DNA of 19,266 nt from Candidatus Kapaibacterium sp. (lineage in GTDB: Bacteria > Bacteroidota > Ignavibacteria > Kapaibacteriales > UBA2268). The notes below the pieces were generated by a model that did not search any database, was not told the origin of the DNA, and was given only the letters and a program-made list of their open reading frames with translations. Shown here piece by piece: positions 7,394 to 15,641 of the stretch (within the stretch, counting starts at the first letter, position 1; each line of letters starts with the position of its first letter). A program made the translations under genes and the position numbers. The DNA lies in the NCBI GenBank assembly GCA_028691175.1, contig JAQUZU010000030.1, positions 1-19,266 of the forward strand, read 5' to 3'.

Positions 7394-7663
7394 GTTTTTT
7401 TGATTTTGAGTTATAATTAAATATATTTTCTTTTACTACATTCAAAATGTCCCCTGCCTTCTGTTCATCTTTTACGACCAAATATATATTATCAGCCAAA
7501 CAAAGCTTTACTAATTCATCTTGATCAGCATTTAGTATTTCAGCAAGTTGAATTACTTGCTCTTTGCGTGGCGAGTAGTTCTCATTTTCTATGTGGCAGT
7601 AGCTACATTAATAGCGGTAGCAACTTTTCTTTGCGATAACCCGCATTGTTTTGCTTGTTTGTA
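7377..7663 (-). pseudogene. frameshifted XRE-family controller (C protein) remnant
   Basis: Read on the minus strand from 7663, one frame gives YKQAKQCGLSQRKVATAINVATAT and then a stop. Shifting frame near 7601 continues with YCHIENENYSPRKEQVIQLA, then EILNADQDELVKLCLADNIY and a lysine-rich tail ending KHEATN at 7377. Together these form the helix-turn-helix and tail of an XRE controller protein found ahead of restriction-modification genes in Bacteroidota. The lesion equals -1 in frame; loss of one copy of a 10-base repeat (ACTGCCACAT) would explain it and would restore TATYCHIE. No start codon is visible, because a TAG precedes the first listed residue. The end overlaps the methylase start by 17 bases, showing the original operon order C-M-R. 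Confidence 0.75.
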
Positions 7664-7680
7664 CTATGTATAAGATAAAT

Positions 7681-7826
7681 CTTGAACTTTCTATACAAAA
7701 ATACAAAAATATTTGTAAAATACATATAGAAATAAACAATAAGTTTTCAACACGTTTTGCATGTGCTTAACTGAAATATCATAAAAATTCCCTACAAAGA
7801 TATATAAAATACTTGAACTATACAAG
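7681..7826. repeat. operator-like repeated sites before the restriction operon
   Basis: CTTGAACT occurs at 7681-7688 and 7812-7819. The first is followed after four bases by ATACAA (7693-7698), the second directly by ATACAA (7820-7825). The second copy also forms a small inverted repeat, CTTG-N7-CAAG (7812-7826), that covers the -33 element of the predicted promoter. Such placement is typical of C-protein operators, but only two short sites are seen. The rest of 7664-7853 is AT-rich and shows no gene. Confidence 0.4.
7795..7825 (-). promoter_or_regulatory. predicted Bacteroidota promoter of the restriction operon
   Basis: On the minus strand TTG (7825-7823) is followed by 20 bases and then TATCTTTG (7802-7795). 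This fits the Bacteroidota consensus TTTG-N19/21-TAnnTTTG. It points at the controller remnant, the methylase and the two nuclease genes, and lies just past the uvrA-like stop. Confidence 0.5.
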
Positions 7827-7853
7827 ATTAAAGCAAATAGCTTCAATGTGGAT

Positions 7854-10109
7854 TTACCGTAAATACTTTCCCGTTATCGAGTTTTCGCATTTTATAAGGT
7901 CTTCGGGAGTGCCTTCGAATAGTACTGTTCCGCCGTTTTTGCCGCCTTCGGGTCCCAAATCGATAATCCAGTCGGCTCGTCTGATAATATCCAAGTTATG
8001 CTCAATGATTATTACCGTATTATCGGCATCGACCAATTTCTTTATTATGGAATACAATACTTCAATATCGGTGATATGCAGACCGGTAGTAGGCTCGTCC
8101 ATAACGTAGATGTTGCCCGATTTTTTGAGTTCGGTGGCGATCTTTAGTCGCTGACATTCACCGCCCGAGAGCGTGCTGAGCGATTGTCCGAGTTTCAGAT
8201 AGCCGAGCCCGACCTCCTGCAAAAGTGTTAGCCGTGTGTTGATGATAGGAATATCGAAAAACTCCTGTGCCTGATTTACAGTCAAATCCAAGACTTCGGA
8301 GATGTTTTTGTCTTGATACTTCAGTTGAAGCACTTCCGGATTGTAACGCTTGCCGTCGCATTCGTCGCACTTGGTCTTTACAGCATCGAGGAAATGCATT
8401 TCATAGCTCAAAACGCCTTGGCCGTTACATTTCGGACACGCCCCCTTTGAGTTGAAACTAAACAAACCCGGATCTGTGTTAGTTGCTTTGGCAAACTCTT
8501 TCCGAAGCGAATCAAAAATTTTAATATAACTGATGGTATTGCCGCGCGATGTTCTGCCGATCGGCTGCTGGTCAATTACAACGGCTTCCGGGTGAAGCGG
8601 CACAAAACAGCCGTGAATCAAACTGCTTTTTCCGCAGCCGGCAACTCCGGTAACGCACGTTAAAATGCCTTTGGGAATATTGACCGAGACATTTTTCAGG
8701 TTGTTAACATTCGCATTCTTGATAGAGTAGAATTCCGTCCAACTCTTGCGTTTTTGATTATGGCGAATTGGTTTTGCCAAGGCCAAAGCGGTAAGTCCGT
8801 CGGTGTTTTTCAATCCTTCCGGTTCGCCGTTATACACAATGTTTCCGCCCAGCCTGCCGGCTTTCGGGCCGATATCGACGATCCATTCTGCTGCACGAAT
8901 AATATCGGGGTCATGCTCCACGACAAACACGCTGTTGCCGCGGTCGCGAAGGTCAAAAAGCATGGAAACAAGCCGTTCGGTATCGCGAGGATGCAGTCCG
9001 ATACTGGGTTCATCAAGGATATAAAGCAAATCGGTCAAATTGCAATCGAGTTGGCGAGCCATTTTTACCCGCTGGCTTTCGCCGCCCGAAAGTGTCGAAA
9101 CCGGACGTTCTAACGAAAGATAGCCAACGCCGATTTCTACCAATTTTTCCAATATAAAGACTGTCTTCCTGATGATTGATTGCGAAATGCCCATCGGGTC
9201 GGTAACGCACTTCATGAATTCAAGCACATCTGAAAGTTGAATGCTGCAAATTTCATCGATGGATGCGCCGTTGATTTTTACCGAACGGGCACGCTCGTTG
9301 ATGCGTGAGCCATGGCAATGCTCGCAAATTCGATAAGTAAAAAACTTGTTATAGGCGTTCTGGTCATCATCTTCTTTTTCGTCGTCGCCACGGCTTATAA
9401 CAGCATTTTCCAACTTGCGGGCTATGCCTTCGAAATAGCGGTTGTAAGTGAGTTTGCTGACTGACTTGTCAATCAAGATCGGCTCGGAAAAAAGCAGTTT
9501 GTCCAGTTCTTCGGCGGAATAATCTTTTAGTTTTTTGTCGCCGTCGAAAATCCCATAGCCCAGCAATTCCTTAAGCAGATAGGAGTTTCCTTTGTAATGT
9601 CCGTGCAGAATGCCGCCTTCGCGGAGCGATTTCTCTTTGTCGAGAAATATGTCCAGGTTGATTTTTACCTCTTTGCCAAGCCCGTGGCAATGCGGACACA
9701 TTCCGTCGGGGTGATTAAATGAAAAAGCAAATGACGGCAGATTTAGAAACGGCCGGCCGATGCGCGAATAAAGCAATCGAATATATGTGGTTAGCTCTGT
9801 GGCTGTTCCTACGGTACTGCGTAGATTGTGCCCCATACGCTTCTGGTCAATCACGATGGGCGTGGAAAGATTCAGAATCTCATCTACATCGGGTCTGGAC
9901 AGCTTAGGCATCCTGGAACGCGCAAAAGTGCCGAAGGTCTCGATAAGTTGCCGTTGCGCTTCTGTGTAGATAGTATCGAACAATAACGAAGATTTTCCGG
10001 AACCCGAAACGCCGGTAAAAACCACCATTTTATGTTTTGGAATCTCTACATCAACATTCCTGAGGTTGTTGGTGTGAGCGTTGCGAATAATTATTTTGTC
10101 GTTGTTCAT
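7854..10109 (-). CDS. short UvrA-like excinuclease ABC protein (lacks UvrB-binding domain)
   Basis: A 751-residue protein with two ABC ATPase modules: Walker A at 33-40 (GVSGSGKS) and 488-495 (GVAGCGKS), signatures LSGGESQR (~340) and LSGGECQR (~647), Walker B LYILDEPS (~362) and IYVMDEPT (~667), and switch histidines at VEHD (~399) and IEHN (~704). Cysteine pairs lie at 138/141, 262/265, 558/561 and 581/584; the last two form the conserved C-terminal zinc module. Standard UvrA has about 940 residues. Here RIGRP (~120) runs straight into FNHPDGMCPHC, so the UvrB-binding domain and first zinc-finger half are missing. This is the UvrA2 / DrrC-like class, linked to DNA damage tolerance or drug resistance rather than shown to do classical repair. 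It follows the PPOX gene by 10 bp. Confidence 0.92.
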   Translation of the reverse strand: MNNDKIIIRNAHTNNLRNVDVEIPKHKMVVFTGVSGSGKSSLLFDTIYTEAQRQLIETFGTFARSRMPKLSRPDVDEILNLSTPIVIDQKRMGHNLRSTVGTATELTTYIRLLYSRIGRPFLNLPSFAFSFNHPDGMCPHCHGLGKEVKINLDIFLDKEKSLREGGILHGHYKGNSYLLKELLGYGIFDGDKKLKDYSAEELDKLLFSEPILIDKSVSKLTYNRYFEGIARKLENAVISRGDDEKEDDDQNAYNKFFTYRICEHCHGSRINERARSVKINGASIDEICSIQLSDVLEFMKCVTDPMGISQSIIRKTVFILEKLVEIGVGYLSLERPVSTLSGGESQRVKMARQLDCNLTDLLYILDEPSIGLHPRDTERLVSMLFDLRDRGNSVFVVEHDPDIIRAAEWIVDIGPKAGRLGGNIVYNGEPEGLKNTDGLTALALAKPIRHNQKRKSWTEFYSIKNANVNNLKNVSVNIPKGILTCVTGVAGCGKSSLIHGCFVPLHPEAVVIDQQPIGRTSRGNTISYIKIFDSLRKEFAKATNTDPGLFSFNSKGACPKCNGQGVLSYEMHFLDAVKTKCDECDGKRYNPEVLQLKYQDKNISEVLDLTVNQAQEFFDIPIINTRLTLLQEVGLGYLKLGQSLSTLSGGECQRLKIATELKKSGNIYVMDEPTTGLHITDIEVLYSIIKKLVDADNTVIIIEHNLDIIRRADWIIDLGPEGGKNGGTVLFEGTPEDLIKCENSITGKYLR

Positions 10110-10119
10110 GTGTCTTGTT

Positions 10120-10542
10120 CTATTTTATTTCAAACGATTCTGACTTAAAGTTCGCATAATAGCGTCCGCTATCGGCAACAAATTTCAGGACACAGTAGTC
10201 CGGATCGGTTACACCTTCGGGATAATACATTGTGTCGCCCTCTTGCCAAATCATTTCTTTACTGGCAGAATCCTCCAAAACTTCCATGTGTCCGATCAAC
10301 ATTACACCTCTGAAAAATCTCTTGTCGCAAAAATAAATACTGGCATTCGGATTTTTTCTGTATTGAGCCACTCTCATAGATGATGTGTTTGTAGTAAAAT
10401 AGAATTCCTTTATTCCCAAACGTTTACGGGGCGGAAGCATCGCTTTCATGTTGGGAAATCCGTCTTCCGAAACGGAAGCGATAAAAGCAACCCCTTGCTT
10501 ATCAATTAAATTTCCAATGGTTTTTTCGGTGTCCCGCATCAT
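10120..10542 (-). CDS. PPOX-family FMN-binding split-barrel protein
   Basis: The 140-residue sequence has the pattern of small pyridoxamine-phosphate-oxidase-like proteins of the general stress protein 26 type. A short helix (TEKTIGNLIDK) leads into the strand FIASVSEDGFPNMKAML. Then come FYFTTNTSSMRVAQYRKNPNASIYF, where the flavin phosphate is usually bound, and FRGVMLIGHMEVLED. Such proteins usually bind FMN or another flavin; many have no known substrate. The first of two adjacent ATG codons is taken as the start, with an A/G-rich stretch before it. It is probably co-transcribed with the downstream UvrA-like gene, which hints at a stress-related role. The specific reaction is not identifiable. 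Confidence 0.8.
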   Translation of the reverse strand: MMRDTEKTIGNLIDKQGVAFIASVSEDGFPNMKAMLPPRKRLGIKEFYFTTNTSSMRVAQYRKNPNASIYFCDKRFFRGVMLIGHMEVLEDSASKEMIWQEGDTMYYPEGVTDPDYCVLKFVADSGRYYANFKSESFEIK

Positions 10543-10691
10543 TTTATTTCTCTTTCTTTTTATGTATTACTTGTCTTTTGAAATATATGGTTTTTTTATG
10601 CGGAATTAAGACGATTCTGAAGGGAGAATATTATAGGATACTGCGGATGCGGGTTGTAAACGGACGAATATCCGCCCCTAGAGAACCCTTT

Positions 10692-13049
10692 CTACAATAT
10701 TATAAGTATCTCGGAGCAGAGGTTTTCGCCATTTGCAGAGAAATTCAAACGGTAACTGCCGGAGGCAAGCCCCGAAACATCTACGCGAATATTTCCGTTT
10801 TCAACTGCGACTTCGCCAAGGAGAGTGTGCGAGGCGGAGATTTCCGCTTTTGCGTCACAGGCAATTCCGCCGAGGTCTGTCAATGTGATTTTCGGATAAA
10901 CTCTCGCGCCGGTCGCAGAGCGGAAAGTATAATCGATTTGAGCGATTTTCCCGCTGATCGGATTCGGATATGGTGCAGAAACGACGATTTCGCCGCCGGT
11001 GATTTCCTTCGTTGTAAGCATTACCGGCAGCCCGCATTTCGAGCCGGTTTGCAGGGTATCTTGGCGACAATATCCCTCTAAAATAATTCTGTGAGACGAG
11101 CAGACATCATAAATTGTAAGGGTGTCGCGGCGGGTATAGAGACCGCCCGGAGTAAAGCATATTATGAGATTTGCCTCGCCAAATGCCGGAATTGAAAGCG
11201 GAAACTGGCTCTGCGGAACCGAAAATTCCGTGTTTGAGTTCAGCCGGACGTCTGCGAGCGTGGCGGGGTTTTCGGTGTGATTGTAGATCGGCATGCCACG
11301 GCAGACAGTTGTTTGCGAGGAGGTAGAATCAATGAAAAAGACTTCGCTCGAGTTGTCTAAACTAAATTTGTCGAGTGCGTAAATTATGTTGAACGAATAG
11401 ACTTCGCTTGTGTCTGCACAGCCGAATTCGTTTTGCGCAATGACGTAAATTTGCCGCGACGAATAGATGGAAATTTCGCTTGTGTTGCCGGCAATGATTT
11501 CGCCGGTTTCGGCGTCGTACCAGTCGCATTTGTAGGCGGATTCGATCATGCTTAGACTGAGCGGAGTGCCTTTGCAGAGGAGTGTGTCGCCGCCGGCGGA
11601 GTTGAGATCGGCCTGCGGATAGGGCAGAAACGTTATCACGACGGAGTCGCTTGTGGTGCAGCCGTTCGAATCGACTACGGAGAAATAATGCGTGCCGGTT
11701 TCGGTGAATTGTCGCGAAAAGGCGGTCGACCCGTCGTCCCAGCTGACTGCGTCGGCATTTGTTTCGAGAGTAATTTCAACAGTGTCTCCCTCGCACGCGT
11801 TTTGGCGATTTCCGCCGGAAATTTGCACTTCCGGTTTCGGCATAATATCGATTTCTAGGATATTTGAACGCCCGGTGTCGCAGTCGTTTGTGTATGTTTT
11901 CAGCCAGTATTCGCCGGGCTGCGAAACAGTAATTGTCGGCGTGGTTTCGCCGGTATTCCAGAGATAATTTTCAAATTTTTCGGTTGTGGCGAGTGTGATT
12001 TCGTCGCCGCTGCAGATTTTCTGTGCAGATGCAACTATAACCGGCTTCAGCGTGTCAATTTCGGTATGTTTGAATATTCCTTCGCCGACTACCCAATATG
12101 TAGAGTCATTCTGAATGAATAAATCGTCGAGTTGCGCTCCCTCGGGAATTCCGCAGTGCATGTCTACCCATGTGTTTCCGTAGTCCTGCGTGAAATATAT
12201 TGCACGATTCTTGCCGCAGACCCAGCCGCAGGAGTCGTTAATCAGCACGGAACCATAGCATGGCAGGTCGAATTTTGAGCGTTGCCACGTGCGACCGCCG
12301 TCGCGGGAAAATCTTGCACCACCGGCTGATGAAGTGCCGTCGCAGCCGACGTCCACCGGAACGAGAATTGAACTATTGTGGACGGCGATTTCCTCGTGCC
12401 AGTCTATATCGCCGGTTTCAGAGAGAATTGCCCAAGTTTTGCCGCGATCGCGAGTGTTCCAGAGGCGTCCGCTCGAAATTGCATAGCCGGTGTTGTCCGG
12501 ATAAAGGACTACATCGGCAAGTTTGGTGGAGGAGACAAAGTTTTTTTCGAAGCGCGACCAGGATTTTCCGCCGTCGCTTGTTGTATAGAACAAGTTGGTG
12601 CCGGAGCAATATCCTCCGACTACTATGCCGTAATTTGCGTCCAAGAAGTAGCAGCCCCAAAGCGGAAAATTTTCGGGAATGGTATATTCGTCGCTCCAGG
12701 TTGCTCCGCCGTCAGTGGTTTTATAGACTACAGAGCCGTTGGTTCCGGTTAGTGTATTAACGCTTACTATATAGCCGGTCAGCCGGTCTGTAAAGCAGAT
12801 TGATTCGATTTGATCTGCATTGCGGATTTTTGTGCCCTGCCAACTCTCTCCGCCGTCAGTTGTGCGAATTACCATGCCGTTAAATCCGCAAGCCCAGCCA
12901 TAGAGCGGATCGTCCTGCAGAAAGAAAATTTCCAGCCAGTAGTTATCGCGGAATTGCGTCGGAATATTTTTTATTTGACGCCACTGCGCGGATAATTCGC
13001 CTGCACACGCCAAGCAAAGCAACAAAACGAAATATATGATTTTACGCAT
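10692..13049 (-). CDS. T9SS-secreted Asp-box (Ycf48/BNR-like) and Ig-like repeat protein
   Basis: A 785-residue exported protein. A signal peptide ends near ELSAQ (~22). Residues ~25-330 form a propeller with at least six Asp-box repeats of the S/T-x-D-x-G-x-T/S-W kind: TTDGGESW, TTDGGATW, TSDGGKSW, TRDRGKTW, SRDGGRTW and TQDYGNTW. From ~340, three Ig/PKD-like repeats start with C-x-G-D/T (ICSGDEITL, ACEGDTVEI, LLCKGTPLS) and each ends near a second cysteine. A further beta domain (~570-690, CRGMPIYNH ... TIYDVCSSHRIILEG) is followed by a C-terminal T9SS sorting domain beginning at PYPNPISGK. The protein should be exported across the outer membrane and attached to the surface or released. Asp-box propellers occur in sialidases and assembly factors, but no catalytic sialidase residues can be assigned, so function remains open. 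Confidence 0.85.
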   Translation of the reverse strand: MRKIIYFVLLLCLACAGELSAQWRQIKNIPTQFRDNYWLEIFFLQDDPLYGWACGFNGMVIRTTDGGESWQGTKIRNADQIESICFTDRLTGYIVSVNTLTGTNGSVVYKTTDGGATWSDEYTIPENFPLWGCYFLDANYGIVVGGYCSGTNLFYTTSDGGKSWSRFEKNFVSSTKLADVVLYPDNTGYAISSGRLWNTRDRGKTWAILSETGDIDWHEEIAVHNSSILVPVDVGCDGTSSAGGARFSRDGGRTWQRSKFDLPCYGSVLINDSCGWVCGKNRAIYFTQDYGNTWVDMHCGIPEGAQLDDLFIQNDSTYWVVGEGIFKHTEIDTLKPVIVASAQKICSGDEITLATTEKFENYLWNTGETTPTITVSQPGEYWLKTYTNDCDTGRSNILEIDIMPKPEVQISGGNRQNACEGDTVEITLETNADAVSWDDGSTAFSRQFTETGTHYFSVVDSNGCTTSDSVVITFLPYPQADLNSAGGDTLLCKGTPLSLSMIESAYKCDWYDAETGEIIAGNTSEISIYSSRQIYVIAQNEFGCADTSEVYSFNIIYALDKFSLDNSSEVFFIDSTSSQTTVCRGMPIYNHTENPATLADVRLNSNTEFSVPQSQFPLSIPAFGEANLIICFTPGGLYTRRDTLTIYDVCSSHRIILEGYCRQDTLQTGSKCGLPVMLTTKEITGGEIVVSAPYPNPISGKIAQIDYTFRSATGARVYPKITLTDLGGIACDAKAEISASHTLLGEVAVENGNIRVDVSGLASGSYRLNFSANGENLCSEILIIL

Positions 13050-13131
13050 AATTTATCCAAGAATAATATCGCTTAAATAAAGACGATTGAACCGCGGAAA
13101 AGTTTGCAGATCACGAAAAATGAATGCAATA

Positions 13132-13162
13132 CAGGCTTCGTGTCACGCGGATACGAAGCCTG
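13132..13162 (-). terminator. hairpin after the arginine deiminase gene
   Basis: CAGGCTTCGT (13132-13141) pairs perfectly with ACGAAGCCTG (13153-13162) over an 11-base loop. On the minus strand it begins 25 bases after the deiminase stop, but only a poor T run follows. It may be a weak terminator or a processing / stability hairpin between the two T9SS cargo genes. Confidence 0.55.
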
Positions 13163-13186
13163 CATAAAAGGGTATTATATAAAAAG

Positions 13187-15274
13187 TTATTTGCTGACCA
13201 CGAAATTCGAAGTTTGCGGCTTGCCGTTTGCGTCGATAATAGTCAATAAGTAAGTGCCGTTAGGAAGCAGTGCGGAATTGAGCGAAATAACTTGCTCGCC
13301 GGCAACTGCATTAGGGACTGTGTTTGAATAGCGAACCGCACCGCTCATATCGAGAATTTTGACAGAGTAGTCGCCCACCGGAACGTTGAATTTAGCGTAC
13401 ATGCTGCCGACTGCCGGGTTCGGATATAACTGCATATCGGTTGATACGGTCAGATCTTCCACTCCGGATTCGTCGCCACTGATTGTAAAGTATGCTTTCG
13501 GCGCTACAAACGGTTTTGTAATTGTTTTGCCGGATGCGTCGCAAGTAGCGGAAATGTAATATTCCGTCTCGGCGATTGTGCCGTCTTCGAGGGTTTCTAC
13601 CGGCAAGGAAGCAGCGTAATTTCCGTTTTCGAGAGCCATGTCGAGAGTTTTAAATTCGGTTTCGCCGGCAGTGCGATAAAAAACTTTAGCCGACGAAATT
13701 TCTTTATTGCTCTTTATTTCGGCAACTACAGGAGCCACACCACTCAGAACATCTGCACTTGTCAGCGGACGATGGAAAATTCTGATCGGGTTTGCCGCCG
13801 GAATTTGCTTTGTAATGCAGTGAATTGATCCGCCGTAGCCGTCGAATGCGCGCATATCGACCGGAATAATTTCATAGCCCGGATATGCTGCCTGAATTTT
13901 CTCGAGAGACAGATTGTCGTTAGTAACGTCGCCGGTAGTGCCGTCGTTGAATACCGGCTGGATAATTGCGTTATTTACTACCAAGTGGTTGGAGTAAGTG
14001 CGGGTATATTTTTCGTAATCAGCAGCGTTGGTGTACCACGTTCCGTTGTCCTTTCTTGGGAACGGAATGTAGTTTGCGTTATATGCCACACCGTTTTGGC
14101 TGATAATTTTCAGCATGGCGTCGATGTTGCTTTTTGCAGTGGTGTAATCCGGTTGCCCGCTCATTTGCGACGGAAACTGCGAGAAAACGAAAGTATTTTC
14201 GTCGAGGTTGTCCACATAAAGGTCAATATGTCCGGTTCCGCCGTCATTGACGAAAGTCGGCATTACGTGTATGTCTTTTAAATTCATAACGTTAATGAGG
14301 CTGTCCTTGCACTGCTGCATTGTGAGCGGAGTTTTTTCAAGTTGATAAATTGTGCCTGCGTCATAGTCGAGGTAATATTGTCCGGCGTCATCTGCATTTG
14401 TTACCGAGAGCATGGTAGAAGTAAAGAGTACGTCTTTCCCGTCGACCAAGATATTTCCACCTTCATATTCAATAGTCGAACGCAAAAGCGGAAAGTTGCC
14501 GAATTCGGCGACAACGTCCGGCACCATATCGTCAACCGGGCGTCCGGGATAATATTCGAAATCGATTAAGCCGACTTTGTCGAGATTATCGTAATAGAAC
14601 GCTACCGGACCGCAATCGCGATACCAGAACGAATTATTGTTGTGATGAATAAACTTCACGTTTGTAAGCGGCTTGCCATACTGTTCGGCATAAGCCTTGA
14701 TGTCGGTAGTGTCTTCGAGGTTTGCGACCGTCATCCATACTTCGGCGTGCTTTTGAATTCCGTCGACCATATTCAGGAAAAGTGGCGCCATATCGCTGTC
14801 GTCGTAGACGTCCGGAATGGACACGCACTCTACGAGTTCATATTGACCGGTGGTATAATCATATTTTTCGCCGATGCCGTCGAACAAAAGCGAAACAGCC
14901 ACATATTCTCCGTTTTCTTCTGTAACGGCGTAGTATGGCCATGTAACGACTACAGCGTCAAGTTCTTCGTATTCGCCCGGAACCGTCAAATCGGTCGGTA
15001 CGGAAGTTAATTCTTCGATAGCCTGAATTTTCGGTTGTGCGGATTTAATTCCGCGAGACTGCATTAAGCGCATACTTTCCTGCGAGAAAGGCGCGTTAAT
15101 TCTGTTTGGCTTGCGCGAATGGAAATTTTTGTAAATTTCGGAGCGTTCTTGCGAGGACTTTTGCGACAAAAACTGTTTCATGTCGCTTTTCAGATCTGCT
15201 CGCTCTGCAGCTTGAACGCCCGAGGCGAGTAAGCCGGCAGACAATACAGCTAGTAATTTGTACTTTATTGACAT
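13187..15274 (-). CDS. secreted peptidylarginine deiminase-like protein with T9SS sorting domain
   Basis: A 695-residue member of the agmatine deiminase / Porphyromonas-type peptidylarginine deiminase (PAD) family, which convert the arginine guanidinium to citrulline-type products and ammonia. A signal peptide ends near VQAA-E (~23). The catalytic fold spans ~95-500: D220 (WYRDCGP), the conserved EGGNILVDG (271-279), H349 and D351 (GTGHIDLY), probable N429 (YSNHLVVNN) and nucleophile C486 (GGSIHCITKQ). An Ig-like domain (~505-600) and a C-terminal sorting domain starting at LYPNPAVGS (~617) follow. Cytoplasmic agmatine deiminases lack signal peptide, Ig domain and sorting domain, so this is organised like P. 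gingivalis PPAD (556 residues) with ~70 extra N-terminal residues. A protein or peptide arginine substrate is therefore likely but unproven. Bacteroidota-type promoter elements are not evident upstream. Confidence 0.9.
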   Translation of the reverse strand: MSIKYKLLAVLSAGLLASGVQAAERADLKSDMKQFLSQKSSQERSEIYKNFHSRKPNRINAPFSQESMRLMQSRGIKSAQPKIQAIEELTSVPTDLTVPGEYEELDAVVVTWPYYAVTEENGEYVAVSLLFDGIGEKYDYTTGQYELVECVSIPDVYDDSDMAPLFLNMVDGIQKHAEVWMTVANLEDTTDIKAYAEQYGKPLTNVKFIHHNNNSFWYRDCGPVAFYYDNLDKVGLIDFEYYPGRPVDDMVPDVVAEFGNFPLLRSTIEYEGGNILVDGKDVLFTSTMLSVTNADDAGQYYLDYDAGTIYQLEKTPLTMQQCKDSLINVMNLKDIHVMPTFVNDGGTGHIDLYVDNLDENTFVFSQFPSQMSGQPDYTTAKSNIDAMLKIISQNGVAYNANYIPFPRKDNGTWYTNAADYEKYTRTYSNHLVVNNAIIQPVFNDGTTGDVTNDNLSLEKIQAAYPGYEIIPVDMRAFDGYGGSIHCITKQIPAANPIRIFHRPLTSADVLSGVAPVVAEIKSNKEISSAKVFYRTAGETEFKTLDMALENGNYAASLPVETLEDGTIAETEYYISATCDASGKTITKPFVAPKAYFTISGDESGVEDLTVSTDMQLYPNPAVGSMYAKFNVPVGDYSVKILDMSGAVRYSNTVPNAVAGEQVISLNSALLPNGTYLLTIIDANGKPQTSNFVVSK

Positions 15275-15549
15275 ATTGAACCTTAATAATATATATAAAA
15301 AATGGTTTTCAAATTTGAGAAATGTTAGTTTTTATTCCAAAATTGTAGACGTAAAACTTGAAATAATGTTTAAAAAACGTAAAATATTAGTAATAGTAAA
15401 TAAAAAAGTGGGTGAAAAAATTAAAATAAAAGCTGTTAATATTAGCAATATGGCGAAAATGAAATTATTTTGTGTATTTGGAAAATATTGCTAAATTGAA
15501 AGATGTTTCAAAAAGGAGCGCGAAAAAGTAAAATATGGTGATTGCGAAA
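15275..15549. other. AT-rich gene-free leader upstream of the deiminase
   Basis: This stretch between the deiminase start and the palindrome at 15550 is very AT-rich. A 78-codon plus-strand frame crosses it (15258-15494), but it is biased to Lys, Ile and Asn, overlaps the deiminase start and lacks a ribosome binding site, so I do not accept it. It should contain the minus-strand promoter of the deiminase gene, but I find no good TAnnTTTG box. Confidence 0.6.
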
Positions 15550-15566
15550 ATAGGACAATGTCCTAT
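15550..15566. promoter_or_regulatory. palindromic regulator site (ATAGGAC-AAT-GTCCTAT)
   Basis: A perfect 7-bp inverted repeat with a 3-base centre. It is followed by no T tract and precedes no gene end, so a terminator is unlikely. It lies about 75 bases upstream of a sigma-54-like element, the usual position of an enhancer site for an NtrC-type activator. It could instead control the divergent deiminase gene about 275 bases away. Which regulator binds is unknown. Confidence 0.5.
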
Positions 15567-15641
15567 ACAAAAAATATTTGATTGCTGTAACTTATTGATT
15601 CACAGGGACTAACGGAGATAGAGCCGGAACGTTGAAAAAAT

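Noticed and set aside
10578..11081. 167-codon plus-strand open frame
   Set aside because: It lies largely antisense to the C-terminal part of the Asp-box/Ig protein, has an Arg/Cys-rich composition with no domain pattern, and the opposite strand carries a clear sorting domain.
15258..15494. 78-codon plus-strand open frame upstream of the deiminase
   Set aside because: It overlaps the deiminase start, has no ribosome binding site, and is dominated by Lys/Ile/Asn as expected for AT-rich non-coding DNA.
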